DNA of 64,000 nucleotides from NCBI GenBank assembly GCA_015143295.1, contig CM026574.1, forward strand, positions 11,162,938 to 11,226,937, read 5' to 3'. Numbering within the stretch: the stretch's first letter is position 1; each line of letters opens with the position of its first letter. This stretch comes from Tetracentron sinense (lineage: Eukaryota; Streptophyta; Magnoliopsida; Trochodendrales; Trochodendraceae). Shown in pieces: positions 10,836 to 22,239 of the stretch. A model generated the notes under the pieces. That model made no database searches, had not been told where the DNA came from, and was given only the letters and a program-made list of their open reading frames with translations. The translations under genes and the position numbers were made by a program.

Positions 10836-11996
10836 GATTTAATCCGAGAGTACAAAGATCTTTTGAGAAGCCTGAGTTCTAACACTTAAATCATATGAAA
10901 AATTATAGAAGTACAAATAGAAAATCCTAAAGCATTCAATGTTTTGAATGCCAAGGCCATGACAATATCACTTCTGAGTGCTTTATTAAGAAAAAATTTA
11001 AGAGCAATGTGAGGGATGATAGTAAATCCGAATTTGAAGAATCGGATAGTTCTTCTTATGAGAAGACTATGAATTATATGGCCTTCATTGTCTTCGCTTC
11101 TGGGATTGGAGAATCTTCTTCCACTATTAGAGAGAGTGTCCACCTTAAAGATGGTGACGACGGTGTTGAGAGTTAAAATGACTCGGATTCTGAGGGAGAC
11201 CTCAAGACAACCTATGGTGAGTTGTATGAGAAAAGTCTTAAGCTAAAAAATAGTCATATTTCATGACCAAATAAGCCAAATCCGTTGAAATAGAAAGAGA
11301 GGCCTTAGACCAAGTGGCTTCCAGGTTGAAAGCTCATGTGTCTCAACTTGAAAAAGAGAAGGTTTCCCTCCTTGTTTAGATTGTGCTTCTTGAATCTGAT
11401 TTACATGTTTGTCTTGATCAAAAGACAAGTCTTGAAATCAAGTTAGTTGATATTGAACAAGATCGGAGGTGTGGAGATGAGAAGAGAACTCCATCTACCT
11501 CGAACATTGAGCCTAGTGCTAAAATGCACCATCCTGTGAATAGGAAGGATCATTCTTCACTGAAATTCATTCCTAAATGTCATAAATGTAGAGTGAAGGG
11601 TCATATTAGACTTTGATGTCCTAAACTTCAGAGTAATCTCAATCATAGTTCTAGGAACCAAAATAATTTTAATGGAAATCTTCAAAGGAGAGTTGAGATC
11701 TTGGTGGATATATCTAGGAAGATGAATGAGGATATATTGAGAATCTCTCATAACTCTAGATAGTGGCATGGTTGTGACGCTAGTTATGCTATACATAGAG
11801 GAGGTAACATGAAGAACCTTAATGCTCTCCATAATTCTAGTACTCAATCCTAGAAAAGGAGGAACAGGAGGCAGAGGCAAAATGTATTGTCTGAAACCTC
11901 ATCTAAATCGATTAATGACCAAAGGGTCAATCAATCTATTAAAACTGTTTGGATGAGGAAGGAAGACCTGAAAGACTTCACTTAGCTAGTGTCTGT

Positions 11997-13828
11997 CATA
12001 GCCTAGGGTATTTTTTAAAAGTTACATCTTGTCCTAGTGTTATGCGTTTTGGTGTATACTAGTAGTTTTATTTTGATAGTATTTATTTGTTTTTTTGCTT
12101 TACTTTATTTTGAAAAATTCAAAAACATTGCAAAACAATAAAATCCAAAAATTATTTTGTTCATATTCCCCTTGTTTGACTTGCATGATTTGCATTCCTT
12201 GTGTGATGTTTATTTTCATACTTGTCCAAAGTTAAACATGTTTTTGTTGCTGATTGAGGATATAACACCTAATTATTCTCTTGGTTAGGCTGAAAACTAG
12301 ACTAGATTCTTTTTCACAGTTAGAGACTTGTTCGTGTGTGTATGCTTTGCTATTTCGCATGCACTTTGACTGATACTGATAAGAAGTCTAAGTTCCCAAC
12401 CAGTAGGTGTATGGATTATCCCTAAGTGGCTTCTAGGATGACTTATCTAGATTGACCATATGGTTAGTCATTCTCATTTTGAATATCCTCCATGAGCAAA
12501 AATTATTGCAATGAAAAGGGCTACCTATTAGGATGGTGCGAAACCTACTATTGGGTGCAAACAGTAGTAATGTCTACCTATGTCAACAAGTTAGGTATTT
12601 TTCTGTGTTGCTAGAGTGAAAGCCCCTACTGCCAATAGAGAAGAGCTACCTATTATGTTAGTGTGAAAGTCATCATTACAAGAAAATAAATGTTTAGAAA
12701 AATAAATCAAATGAATTCTTACAAAGTTCAGAGGTATTTGACTCAAGAGAAAGAGAATATTATTTAGTCAAATAAAAATTGATAAAGGTATACCAAAATA
12801 TAAAAAATCAGCATAACTGGATCTAACTAGGTTTGACTTCTTGGATTTGAAACTCCAAGTATTCCCTTATGTGGTATAATTTTAAATCCTCGATTACGGA
12901 TAGAAACCTTGATTTAGTATCTAGTCACCACCATCAACTATACACAAAGCCTCACTTTTGAACTGTTCACTAAAAGTGACAATGTAAATTAGCTATGTTT
13001 TAGCATTTTGTTAGATTTACTTAGATGTATATCCTCAGTCAATCTAACTAACCATGTTCTTCATTGGATTTATAATTTTAAATTACTGCAGTTTGGAATG
13101 CTTATAATGCATGTTTATAGGGGTGTATTCGAGTCAGGCTGGGCTGGGCTTGGCCCTGCTCGGCTCGGATTGAAATTTTTTCATCTATGCTCGAGCTCGG
13201 CTCAGTTTGAAATTTTTTCATCTATTCTCGAGCTCGGCTTGGCTTGAGCTCGGATTGAATTATTAAAAAAAATTTAAGTAAAAATAATAATATTTTTATT
13301 ATTATATATAATAATTATATTATTTATATAATAATGATATATATATAATTTTTTATATAATATTCAAATTGAGCCGAGCTGAATCAAACAGGCTTGGCTC
13401 GAGATCTTGAATACATTTTCAAACTCAAAATATAGCTTGGCTCGGCTCGATCGAGCCTATTTTTCGAGCTTGATTGGGCCGAGCCGAACTTCGAGCTAGT
13501 CCGGTTCGGATACACCCCTACATATTTGTGTGGCATATGATATTTTTTTTATGTATTTTTTATTTTTAGTTGGCATGAGCCTTTCTAGCATTAGGTGTTT
13601 TGTCGTTTTGGTGGTGTCCTTGATCTTAGGGGGAGAAGATCAAGTTGAGAGAGAGTTTATGTTTAATATTACTATATTTTGTTCCCCACTCGATAGTCTC
13701 TGCATTATCTACATTTACTTTATTGTATTGTGGTTGCCTTGATATTACTTGTGCGATAAATTAGTATATTTTCTTGTGATATTGACTTCCTACATACCTT
13801 TGGATTTTTGTGCTAAAAATGGGGAGAA
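11997..13828 (+). other. Non-coding 3' internal region of the SIRE-like element, with polypurine tract
   Basis: Between the gag end and the right LTR no pol or envelope-like frame is recognised. The tract AAAAATGGGGAGAA (13815-13828) directly before TGTTAGGG is a good polypurine tract for plus-strand priming. The region contains the hAT MITE at 13118-13520. Confidence 0.65.
13118..13520. mobile_element. hAT-like MITE (403 bp)
   Basis: Ends TAGGGGTGTATTCG and CGGATACACCCCTA are inverted. Flanks CATGTTTA and CATATTTG match at 6 of 8 positions, consistent with an aged hAT TSD. The interior is made of CGAGCTCGGCTCGG-type inverted segments around an AT-rich core. Confidence 0.75.
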
Positions 13829-14203
13829 TGTTAGGGTATTAGTCCCTAGTTCAATACACTCCTAGTGATACCTATTTATTTTAATTTGTACAATTTCATA
13901 CATGCTTCATAGGGGCTATTAGCATGTGCAGGTGCAGGTTTGAAGCAGATGGATCTTACATGACAAGAGCTTTATTTGTTTACAATCTAGGTTATTTTTC
14001 AATTAGAGTCATGTAACTTGTGTTGGAGTCACGTAATGACCTAATTCACCGTTTGATGTGTTTAGGTGAGTTTGTGTCATGTCATATACTTCAATTTGGT
14101 TTTGTCATGAAATTAACAAAGGAAGAGATTGTAAGGTCTATATTTAGTATTTGCATAGTCCGGTGTCAAAACAAAGTATAGCAGTGTATCTTGTGTCATT
14201 CCT
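13829..14203 (+). repeat. Right LTR of the SIRE-like element, 3'-truncated
   Basis: Begins TGTTAGGGTATTAGTCCC, matching the start of the complete LTR at 39649, and stops after the gtgtcatt block. The following sequence belongs to the duplicated small-gene block (compare 21960-22060), so most of this LTR has been deleted. Confidence 0.75.
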
Positions 14204-14322
14204 TCACCAAACATAGGGTGAAGGAATCTTTAAATTACAATAATTTTCCTAGGCTCCCGCATGGGGATGTCCTTAACCAGGCTTACTTGAGGGGTTTGAT
14301 AAGAAGACATGGGAGATTTGTA

Positions 14323-14858
14323 TGTTGGGATTCAGAATAATAAACAATTTAAACCTAGTCAATATTATTCTGATCCTAGATCTAAACCATGCAATTAATT
14401 TTCTAGAATTCATAATCAAAACAGATAGGGATTGAAACTGATAATCTCATACCTTTCGCTGGAATTTTCCTATTCCCTTCACGATGTGATGCTGGGTTTC
14501 TCGGCGCTTGAGAGGATGAGAGAAGTCTTCTCTTTTCTCCTTAGGTCTGATTCAATGGGGCTTCTAAATGACGTAAGAGAAAAGAGGGACTCCCCCTTTG
14601 CTTTATATACCATTGGAATCCTACCCATCATAAGATCCAAGGGCTAAGAGGGATCACACCAAAGATCTAACGGTCGCCAACCTTGACCATGTTATTAGCT
14701 TTAATAACACTTAAAGAGTCCCAGTTCGATCACATCTCTTTAGTGGGACCCATTGACCTTAACATTCTCTATTGACAGCAATACAATCCGAGTTTTGAAA
14801 ACCTAAAGATTGCGTCGGACCACATGGGTTTTTTTATTTAATAAGAAAAACCCTAATA
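14323..14858 (-). repeat. 3' LTR of the minus-strand copia element
   Basis: Compared by eye with the partner LTR it differs at about 24 of 536 positions, nearly all transitions, and its terminal CA has become TA (plus-strand end CCCTAATA). It contains a minus-strand TATA (plus TTTATATACC near 14601). Confidence 0.9.
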
Positions 14859-16270
14859 ATCTCCCACTTGGTCCAAGCAATCCTTAAATAAAATAAAATG
14901 AATCTTCGGATTGAACAACCTTAAAAACACGATTGGTCACTCTTTTCATTTTGAAAAACATTACTGTCGAGAATTAAGTGTTCTTTAACTGTCACTTTGA
15001 TTTAAAAGCACCAGTAACGGTGATCATGGAAGCATTTAACATCTACTAGTGTTCATTACTATGATGCAAGCCACTCCATGGCCAAACAACTAGTAATACT
15101 AATGTTTCAGAGCAGTTCTTTATGGTGGCTAAGTATGGTGTGATATGGATTGTACACAACCTTATGTGATCAAAATGTGTACGTCCAAAAATTGTCCACG
15201 CTACATACATTTAAGCATATGCATGTTATTCTGATACTTTACGGTAACCGCCATGTCAAATCCATCACCTTGTATCCAGAATAAAGGCCTTAAACATGGT
15301 GCCCAACCATGTTCAGCCCAAGCAACTTGAGAACTTTGTGCGAGGCTCTCGGGCAAACCTGACATCAATGACATCCGTCATGTGAAGTCCATCACTTGAT
15401 GTCTTTACCTTTTGCACGTGCATTCAAAACATAAGAACAATTAAATGATGCATCAATATTTAATTTGCATAACCATAACATATCAATATCTGAGAGTGTA
15501 AAAACAATGACATGTATATCATATAAATGATTGAATGTAAATAAACAACACTCCTACTAAATAAAATAATCAAAAGATTCTAAAAGTTCTATAATAATGA
15601 CAAGTTCTTTTAAATTTCTGATGGAGAGATCTTTAGTTAACGGGTATATAATCCAAACATGCAACAACACATAATCTGATGAGGATTTCAAACTATCCTG
15701 AAAACAAGTAAAATCAAAGTCTGAATAACTTTACAAAATCTAGTTTAATATATCTCTTGTAAACCAACATGAAATCCTATGAGATAACTCCAAACATCTA
15801 GAAATATGATTTCTGATAATCTTGATATCTAAAATATAACTTGTCTCCTTATTTTATGCCAAAGTTCTTGTCATCGTACAATACAAGAATGACAAACCTG
15901 CTCCCACTGACCTTGAGATATATGCACTGATCCAAGTAGATCACTACTTTAAGTTTACCATTCAAATTGTCACAAAAGTCACAATTACCTAGAGAAAATC
16001 TAATAAGATTAACAAACATACACAATAAGAATAATATAAAATATGAGTCCTAGGTTAGCTAATAAAGATCTTCCACTAATATATTACTACCAACTGTCTG
16101 ATGGAGAGTGTACTCCCCTCAATAATAAAACTAAACAGTATCCAATCCAACATAAATAATATTTAATAGTAAAAACATAAATAAAGTCTAATGCTAATCA
16201 GCAAGTTCCAACAGCCTCCAATACTGTTGGTGCAGAGTTCCCCCAAAAATAGCAGCTCTTCAGCCTTGGC
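14859..16270 (-). other. Non-coding 3' internal region of the minus-strand copia element
   Basis: Between the gag zinc-knuckle end and the 3' LTR. No integrase, RT or other domain was recognised on either strand; the sequence is AT-rich with frequent stops. This is where pol would sit in a full-length copia element. Confidence 0.6.
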
Positions 16271-17195
16271 GCTTCGCTGATGAATGAACTCCTTTATTCT
16301 TCCTGCACCAATCCTTATATTTGAAACAATCTCTTTTCATGTGACATTTCCCCTTGTAGAAGAAACATTCAATCTCCTCTGGTTCCTCAATATTTTCATT
16401 TCCCTGAAATTGATGTCCCGAACTCTGTCCTTGATTATGTCCTGAATTTTGTCCTAAATTATGACCTGAACTCTATCCTCAATTCTGTCCTGAATTTTGT
16501 CATTGCCAGAAATTCTGTGAATTAAGCTTCTGAAAACCTTTATTCTTAAAATTCTTCTTACTACCAGAATTCACAGCCAAGTTCGCAGACTCAGCTTTCC
16601 CACGCTTCATGCGCTCTTCCTCACTAACACACACAGCTATCAGCTCATGCAAATCTCACTTCCTATCTTGGGCACTATAATTAACCTTAAAAGCATCAAA
16701 CGATTGAGGAAACGAAGCTACAGCCAAATGCACCATGAGGTCGTCCTCAATGGTCAACTCCAGTTCTCTAAGAGAGATAATCAACTTAGATATCTTCAAG
16801 ATGTGCTCTTGAACATTTCCAACACCATTATACTTCAATGAAATCAGCTGAGTTAAACAACTGTACTGACGAGACTTAACAGACCCCATAAATTGCTTCT
16901 TGATAGTCTCAAGAAGAACCTTAGCAGTATCAGCAGCAGGAATACCACCCCTGATGACTTCTTGAACAGAAGCCCTAATGATCGTCATGACCATCCTATT
17001 AACCTTATCCCACTTCGAATACAAGGACTTATCTGAGTCTGAAGACTCAGCAGTGGGAGTAACCAGTTTTTCCTCCTGTAGGACAAAGTCATAATCAAGG
17101 CACCCCAGAACTATATCTAGTTGTATTTTCCAAGAACTATAGTTTGAACCATTCAGAGGCTCAATCTCAGTCAAATGTTTCTGAACAACAAACAT
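16271..17195 (-). pseudogene. Copia gag (UBN2-type) with damaged zinc knuckle
   Basis: Nucleocapsid precursor of the retrotransposon. The first 179 codons (17195-16656) are open: LTEIEPLNGSNYSSWK, WDKVNRMVMTIIRAS, IKKQFMGSVKSRQY, LISLKYNGVGNVQEHI and AVASFPQSFDAFKVNY, the typical copia gag core. After a stop the frame resumes with KRGKAES, QNSG-rich repeats and EIECFFYKGKCHMKRDC, a CCHC knuckle whose second Cys is Tyr. Further stops appear in the QNSG segment. The open N-terminal part makes this the best-preserved gag in the window, although the element has no pol. Confidence 0.85.
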
Positions 17196-18800
17196 GTTTT
17201 ACTACGTTATGGTATGTCTAACAAATTATTGCACAAATTATAATAATTTACTTTATACTTGTCCTTGCATGACTTTATTTAAGCTTTATGATTCTAATCC
17301 GGTCTTGGGGTTAAGTCGGATAGCTAAAGTGGTTTACTTTAAGATTGCTTACTTCCACCTTACGGGACAGGTGGGCGCATCATCTAATCACACATTTGGG
17401 CAAGAGATTTCGACATGCAATTCACTCCCCAATTGGCGACAACAGTCGCGCACAGAACTGATCTATCACGTTTTGGATTGATTAGGACACTTCCACACCT
17501 TTGGGCAAGAGGGTTATCCTTCTCTCACCGCCACGCACAAATCATTTTGCCCCACTCAATCTACATGAAGTCCCTAGACACCTTTGGGCAAGACTAGCTA
17601 TTCAATGTAGATGAGTGTAAACTCGCGATCTTAAAGAGACTGAAATCCCTAAATTCAAATAACCATAACCTCCATAGGACGGTCACCTTTGGGCAAGACA
17701 ATCTAACCTACTTGGTTATGACCATTCGAACGAACACTTTACAGATCAAACCTAAACCCCATAGGATGATTTAACTTTAGTTTCTGATATTAATTTTGGG
17801 TAAAAGCATCAAGTTCTTCCTTTATTTAATGTTAAAACCAAAAGAAAATGATGTCTATGTACTAAAACAGCTTTTTACGGTGCTCAGAAGTCTAAATGGA
17901 CCCCAAAAACGGAATCAGAACACCCAAAAACCTCAAGAAAGGTCGGACACTCCCCTTGGACGTGTCCTGGGGATGTGTCACGCGCAGGGGACACTCCCTA
18001 CAAGTGTCATGCGTGCCTCACGCGCAAGTACTGCGCGTCACGCGCTAGAAGTGCGCTGCACGAGCAGGGGATTGCGCTTCACACGCGGTTTGTGTCTCAC
18101 GCGCGCGCGGTTCGAAGGTCTTATGCGGTCCGGTCCAAGACGCGGATCGGTCCGGTTCAGTCCTTGGTCCGGTTGAACCGGTCCGGTCCAGTCCAGTGAA
18201 TTGGGTTCGGATCCATTCGGGTCGTGTACTATACGGGTCAAACCAAGGCCCATTCGGGTTCGGGTTCGATATCGGATTGGGTCACAGGGTCGGGTTGACC
18301 CTCGTGACTCGTCTTCCTAACCCAGAGATTTTTTTAAAAAATTTTTAGAAACCCTAACGCCCGTACACTGGTTTCCCTTTGTTTGGAGCCCTATCGGCCA
18401 CCTTATCGGCTGCCGCCGGTGCCAAACCGACGGCCGAACTCAGGCAAGAAAAACCCAACCGCCGACAGCTTCCTCCAGCGATGGACGGCGGCGGAATCGT
18501 CGTCCAACTGAAACGACCAAAAATCCTTTTTTTTTTTTTTTGATCTTCCTTAAAACTGAATCACTCGGATCCTTAATACGATTGCTTAAATCCAAAAAAT
18601 CAATTCATTCTATTCATCTAATTTACCTTAATCATCAATTAATTAGATCAATAAAAATTGATCATAAAAATCCGAAAATCAATCAAATTCTATTTATTTA
18701 ATTAACCTTAATTATCAATCATTTAGATCAATAAAAATCCGAAAATAAATTAAACTCAAAATTTTGATTATTGAGAAAAATTAATCACAAGGTCAAGCCT
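17196..18800 (-). other. Long leader of the minus-strand copia element
   Basis: Lies between PBS and gag start. 17930-18500 is strikingly GC-rich (TCACGCGC, GGTCCGGTTC and CGGGTTCGG repeats, then a CGGCGGCNG-rich stretch) compared with its AT-rich surroundings. It may be a captured host fragment or a repeat-grown leader. Opposing ORFs here come from the palindromic GC repeats and are not supported. Confidence 0.55.
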
Positions 18801-18816
18801 GTGCTCTGATACCAAT
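18801..18816 (-). other. Primer-binding site (initiator tRNA-Met type)
   Basis: The minus strand reads ATTGGTATCAGAGCAC immediately after the LTR end CCCAACA. It matches the copia consensus TGGTATCAGAGC exactly. Confidence 0.92.
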
Positions 18817-19352
18817 TGTTGGGATTCAGAATAATAAACAATTTAAACCTAGTCAATATTATTCTGATCCTAGATCTAGACTATGCAATTAATTTTCTAG
18901 AATTCATAATCAAAACAGACAGAGATTGAAACTAATAATCTCATATCTTTCGCTGGAATTTTCTTATTTCCTTCACGATGTGATGCTGGGTTTCTCGGCG
19001 CTTGAGAGGATGAAAGAAGTCTTCTCTTTTCTCCTTAGGTCTGATTCAATGGAGCTTCTAAATGACGTAAGAGAAAAGAGGGACTCCCCCTTTGCTTTAT
19101 ATACCCTTGGAACCCTACCCATCATAAGATCCAAGGGCTAAGAGGGATCACACCAAAGATCTAATGGTCGCCAACCCTGACCATATTGTTAGCTTTAATA
19201 ACACTTAAAGAGTCCCAGCTCGATCACATCTCTTTAGTGGGATCCATTAACCTTAACATTCTCTATTGACAGCAATACAATCCGAGTTTTAAAAACCTAA
19301 AGATTACGCCGGACCACATGGGTTTTTTTATTTAATAAGAGAAACCCTAACA
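18817..19352 (-). repeat. 5' LTR of the minus-strand copia element
   Basis: On the minus strand it runs from TGTTAGGGTTTCTC to GAATCCCAACA. TATATAAAGCAAAGG (minus) near 19100 is the likely TATA box. It is 536 bp, the same length as its partner. Confidence 0.9.
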
Positions 19353-19681
19353 TTGTACACGTTGGGTTTTGACATTCATCATAGAAATATTACAAATCCA
19401 AGGTTGACAAATAGGGGTTTTAGATTGGAATGATGGCATTGTTGGACAGTTGTGCCGCAGCATGTACGAATCTCCCATGTCTTCTTGCCTAATGCCTACC
19501 CTTCCAAGTAACCGTTAGAAATAGGAAGGAAACTTCCAAAAATAAACATGAGAAAAACAAGGACAAGCATGCCAAATATGTCTTTATGTTTTCACACTTG
19601 TGCCGCAGCTATTACTTGGAAACTGAAAGTAGTACTATTAGGCCCACATACGTACCTCCCATGCAATTTCCGGCGTAGCTG

Positions 19682-19690
19682 CTTAAATAC
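19682..19690 (+). promoter_or_regulatory. TATA-like element upstream of small gene A
   Basis: CTTAAATAC lies 60 bp before the ATG at 19750. The same CTGCTTAAATAC is kept upstream of copy B (about 23082-23092), where the leader is longer because of a tandem duplication. Confidence 0.45.
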
Positions 19691-19749
19691 TGATCCATTT
19701 GTACCTGTCCACACGGCTCTCTACTTGGTTTCTCTCACCAGTTACAGAG

Positions 19750-19938
19750 ATGGAGAAGAAGATGATCGACGGTAGCACTTTCCAATTGCCCGTCCCTGAT
19801 CAAGTGGGGCTGAAAAAGAGTGGCAACAGCCGTGTCCTCCCTCCGGTTAGAGGGTGTATCATTCTCGCCTCCCTACTCCAGAAAATGAAGATCGTTGCCC
19901 GAAGCACTGCTGATATCCTCTGCTTCAACAGACCCTGA
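19750..19938 (+). CDS. Small-protein gene, copy A (62 aa, PPVRG family)
   Basis: MEKKMIDGSTF opens the frame, followed by LPVPDQVG, the core LPPVRG, ILASLLQKMKIVARS and ADILCFNRP. It is one of three paralogues here (also 23188 and 48945) sharing ME..MI..S.F, PPVRG and a K.K...R tail. It is basic and has no signal peptide or membrane segment. Start: the frame is open further upstream (to 19699), but MEKKM is the first position conserved in all copies. Copy A has lost the IKR.IF segment that B and C keep (CIILAS instead), so it may be degenerating. The 3' UTR (gaagaattaaagacccactctcc) is also shared with B. I do not recognise the function. Confidence 0.6.
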   Translation: MEKKMIDGSTFQLPVPDQVGLKKSGNSRVLPPVRGCIILASLLQKMKIVARSTADILCFNRP

Positions 19939-20309
19939 AGAATTAAAGACCCACTCTCCTAGCCTTGTTGTTGTTCTTCTTCTTCCTCTTCTTTGTATTC
20001 TTAGTGCAAACATATAATGTTAGACACGTATCTTTGATTTTGGTCATTGGATTAGTAAAGTTTTCATGGATCTTTAGCTGCTTCTGATATTTTCTTATAA
20101 TCCTTTGCTGTGTATGATTGTTGAGAATATGATTGTTGAGAAAATAAGCGAAACATGTGAAAGGAAAGAAAATTTTGAATTTCTAATACAATTTTGAGTT
20201 ATGTTTTGTCCAATTTTCTTTTCTTTTCTATGTTTTTACTTTTTTTCTCAGCAATCAAACATAGGGTTAATGTGCAATTGATATCAACCATGTATAAGGT
20301 GGATCACTA
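19939..20309. other. 3' flank of small gene A, no further gene
   Basis: The first 100 bp match the 3' UTR of copy B, including GTATTCTTAGTGCAA. The rest is AT-rich unique-looking sequence with no gene recognised. Confidence 0.5.
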
Positions 20310-20458
20310 ACCAAGGAAAGACGTGGGGTGTGGCCTCCCTGTTGAGGGAGGTCTGGGATCCAATCCCCCGGGTGGCGAGTCCGCAAGAGCTCCACTCTCC
20401 CAAGCTAACCACTAACCATTAATCTAACCACTAAATGATAGCCTCAAAAAAAAAAAAA
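20310..20458 (+). mobile_element. tRNA-derived SINE (plus strand)
   Basis: GGAGGTCTGGGATCCAATCCC resembles a pol III B box. GCAAGAGCTCCACTC, AGCTAACCACTAACC and a 12-nt A-run follow. The duplicated locus near 25984-26010 reads GATCACTTAACCAAGATCC without the insert, which shows an empty site. GAAAGA flanks both sides as a short possible TSD. Confidence 0.65.
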
Positions 20459-20926
20459 CCTGAAAGATCCCGCAATAACATCCTTGGCCCAAATAACAAT
20501 TGAGCCTAGATACTTAGTGCCATAGGCTTGGTTTCTTGCCCCCCAATAACATATGGGCTTATAGATCATTGTCCAAATAACAGATGACTTGGCTCCTAGG
20601 CCCAAATAGGACCCGGATTTCTTGGCCTAAATAGAATTTAAAAATAATAATAAATGAAAGGGAGGGCTAGCTTAGAGAGAATGACATGAGAGGCGAGTGA
20701 GACGGTAGGATTTAGGAAACAAGGGAGATTACTTGAGGAGTAGAAATTACAAGTGGGTTTCTCTTTTAGGTTTGGGTTATTATTAAACAGGTAAATGGAT
20801 ATTTAAATTACGGGTGGGAGATAGTTAGTAGATGGTTTATGAACTATGGGGAGTGAGTTATGGTTGTATTTTTTGAAAATTGGGTTGTGGGTTAAAAACT
20901 GAGTTATAGGATATATATTTTTAAAA
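20459..20926. other. Downstream part of duplicated block A
   Basis: 20459-20620 repeats 25996-26140: aataacatc.ttggccc, and cttggtttcttgcccc against cttggattcttgcccc. The rest is GGGTTA/AGTGAG-rich sequence with no recognisable gene. Confidence 0.55.
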
Positions 20927-21290
20927 GGGCCGTATTCTTCTCCAGTTGTAACCGGTTTTGTCAAAACCGGTTACACCCCTGAGGTTGCCACATATCCCTT
21001 TTGACACATCTTAACCGTGGTTCAGATTTAATCACCCCTAGGGTTCACCCACCTATCCTTGGTTTTTTTTTGAAAACAATAAAAAATTTTGTTAATGATA
21101 GTTAAAAGTTATCAACTCCTAGGATTAATTTTTTTTAATATTTTTTTTCTAAATTCCAAAGATTGATGGGTGAACCCTAGGGGTACATAGGTGAATCTTA
21201 ACCATAGTTAAAGAGTATAAAAAGAGACACGTGGTTACCACAGGGGTGTAACCGGTTTTGCCAAAAACCGGTTACAAAACATTACGAGTC
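20927..21290. mobile_element. Mutator-type foldback MITE with GTAACCGG hairpin ends
   Basis: Ends GGGCCGTA...GTAACCGGTTTTG and the inverse are followed at each end by a second internal palindrome (GTAACCGGTTTTG-CAAAACCGGTTAC), so each arm folds on itself as well as on the other arm. Flanks TTTTTAAAA and TTTAAAAAA are an imperfect 9-bp TSD. A sister copy lies at 22240. Confidence 0.7.
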
Positions 21291-22239
21291 TTTAAAAAAC
21301 AGGTAAATGGATATTTTGCTCTGAATTTCAGAGGTTAATTGTTGCTAAAAATGTATTCAATTCTTTTTGTTAAAAAATCAAAATATAAAATTATGCCTTA
21401 GGAGACATGTGTCACCCTATGATTGGCATAAAACCAACATACTCATTTTCAAAGCTTTGAAGGTCTAAAAAGACACCTATTTTATTTTTTAAAAAAAGAT
21501 ATTTTAAAGGAAGATAGGATAAAATTGACTTTTTGTGAATAAGCAGGGATATTTTGGTAAAAATATTCCATCTTAAGGGCCATTTTGCTAGAAACACTTT
21601 GGTCACTATTTTGGGATTCTTGAAGGACTCCGTGATAGGTCACAGGAGGCCGTGTACAGGAGTACAAAATGGAGTTCTTACAAATTGATGTAATTTATCC
21701 TATTGTTTGACATATTTAACTTTTGAAGTTTGATTATATACACGGCGGAGCCACATGGGACGGGCCTAGCCCCCTAAGTTTTTGAGAAAAAAATATATCT
21801 TTACAAATGGATACGGACAGACTCGATGTCCCATGAACTTGCCCTAAGAAAAATTGGGTCTTTGCCCCCCGAATCCCCATTGTTAGCCTCTCCTGCAAGG
21901 ATTCGAATCCTGGCTCCAGCCTTCATTATTACATATAAATATATATTGGAATGCTAGCTCAAAATGGCTAGGCTCACACTTGGGGATGTCCTTAACCATG
22001 GTTACTTGATCGATATGACAAGAAGATATGGGAGATTTGAATACGCTGAGTTTGGACATTCATCATAGAAATATTTCAAATCCATGGTTGACAAATAGGA
22101 TTTTAAATTGGTTGACTTAGATGTCACTATCTTAGTCTGCTCTAAAGTCCAAAACATCATACTCCTGTCCATAAAGGGAGTGTGGACTGGCCGGGTTTCT
22201 TACAGATGGCACCACATGATCCCCTAAGGAGTCTAATAA
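21291..22239. other. Spacer between duplicated blocks, no gene recognised
   Basis: ORFs around 21412-21667 (minus) show no family signature. 21741-21920 carries GGCGGAGCC and ATCCTGGCTCCAGCC ends, probably a degraded hAT-type fragment. From 21965 the 5' flank of copy B begins, matching 14240-14322 plus 19358 onward. Confidence 0.5.

Larger units (their letters stand above)
7617..11996 (+). pseudogene. SIRE-like gag pseudogene, interrupted by a solo LTR
   Basis: Capsid/nucleocapsid remnant. From ATG 7617 the frame reads MNLQREGRS, PPLFDGNNY, ARMRSFLKSQDERVW and EKGWTHPT, as in copia gag proteins of the UBN2 type. VKISKLPILTSKFESLKMDD and MALFAK follow. It resumes after 10835 with FECQGHDNITSEC, a CCHC knuckle whose His is Asn, then NYMAF, acidic stretches, a second knuckle CHKCRVKGHIRL-stop-C, and KTVWMRKEDL near the end. 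At least ten in-frame stops are seen, many TAG/TAA at Trp or Gln positions, so it is dead. The knuckle pair and WMRKEDL-like end suggest the SIRE/Maximus lineage. Confidence 0.8.
6238..14203 (+). mobile_element. Decayed SIRE-like Ty1/copia element, gag only
   Basis: Order: 5'-truncated left LTR (6238-7553), tRNA-Met-type PBS, gag with many stops, non-coding 3' region, polypurine tract, truncated right LTR (13829-14203). No protease, integrase, RT or RNase H frame is recognisable. A solo LTR (8385-10835) and a hAT MITE (13118-13520) are inserted. A third LTR of the family stands alone at 39649-41681 and gives the full LTR length (about 2.0 kb). SIRE assignment rests on the gag motifs and is inferred. 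Confidence 0.8.
14323..19352 (-). mobile_element. Minus-strand Ty1/copia element, gag only, TSD TTGTA
   Basis: Two 536-bp LTRs (14323-14858, 18817-19352) flank one internal region, with perfect TTGTA copies outside (14318-14322, 19353-19357). On the minus strand the PBS (ATTGGTATCAGAGCAC) follows the right LTR and a purine-rich AAGTGGGAGAT precedes the left LTR, fixing the orientation. The internal 3.96 kb holds a 1.6-kb GC-rich leader, gag and about 1.4 kb of non-coding DNA. No pol is seen. It was inserted into copy A of the duplicated small-gene block. Confidence 0.92.

Noticed and set aside
17796-18253. Overlapping ORFs of 126, 74 and 71 codons on both strands
   Set aside because: They sit in the GC-rich palindromic leader of the minus-strand copia element; open frames on both strands are expected from CGCG/GGTCCGG repeats, and no motif is present.
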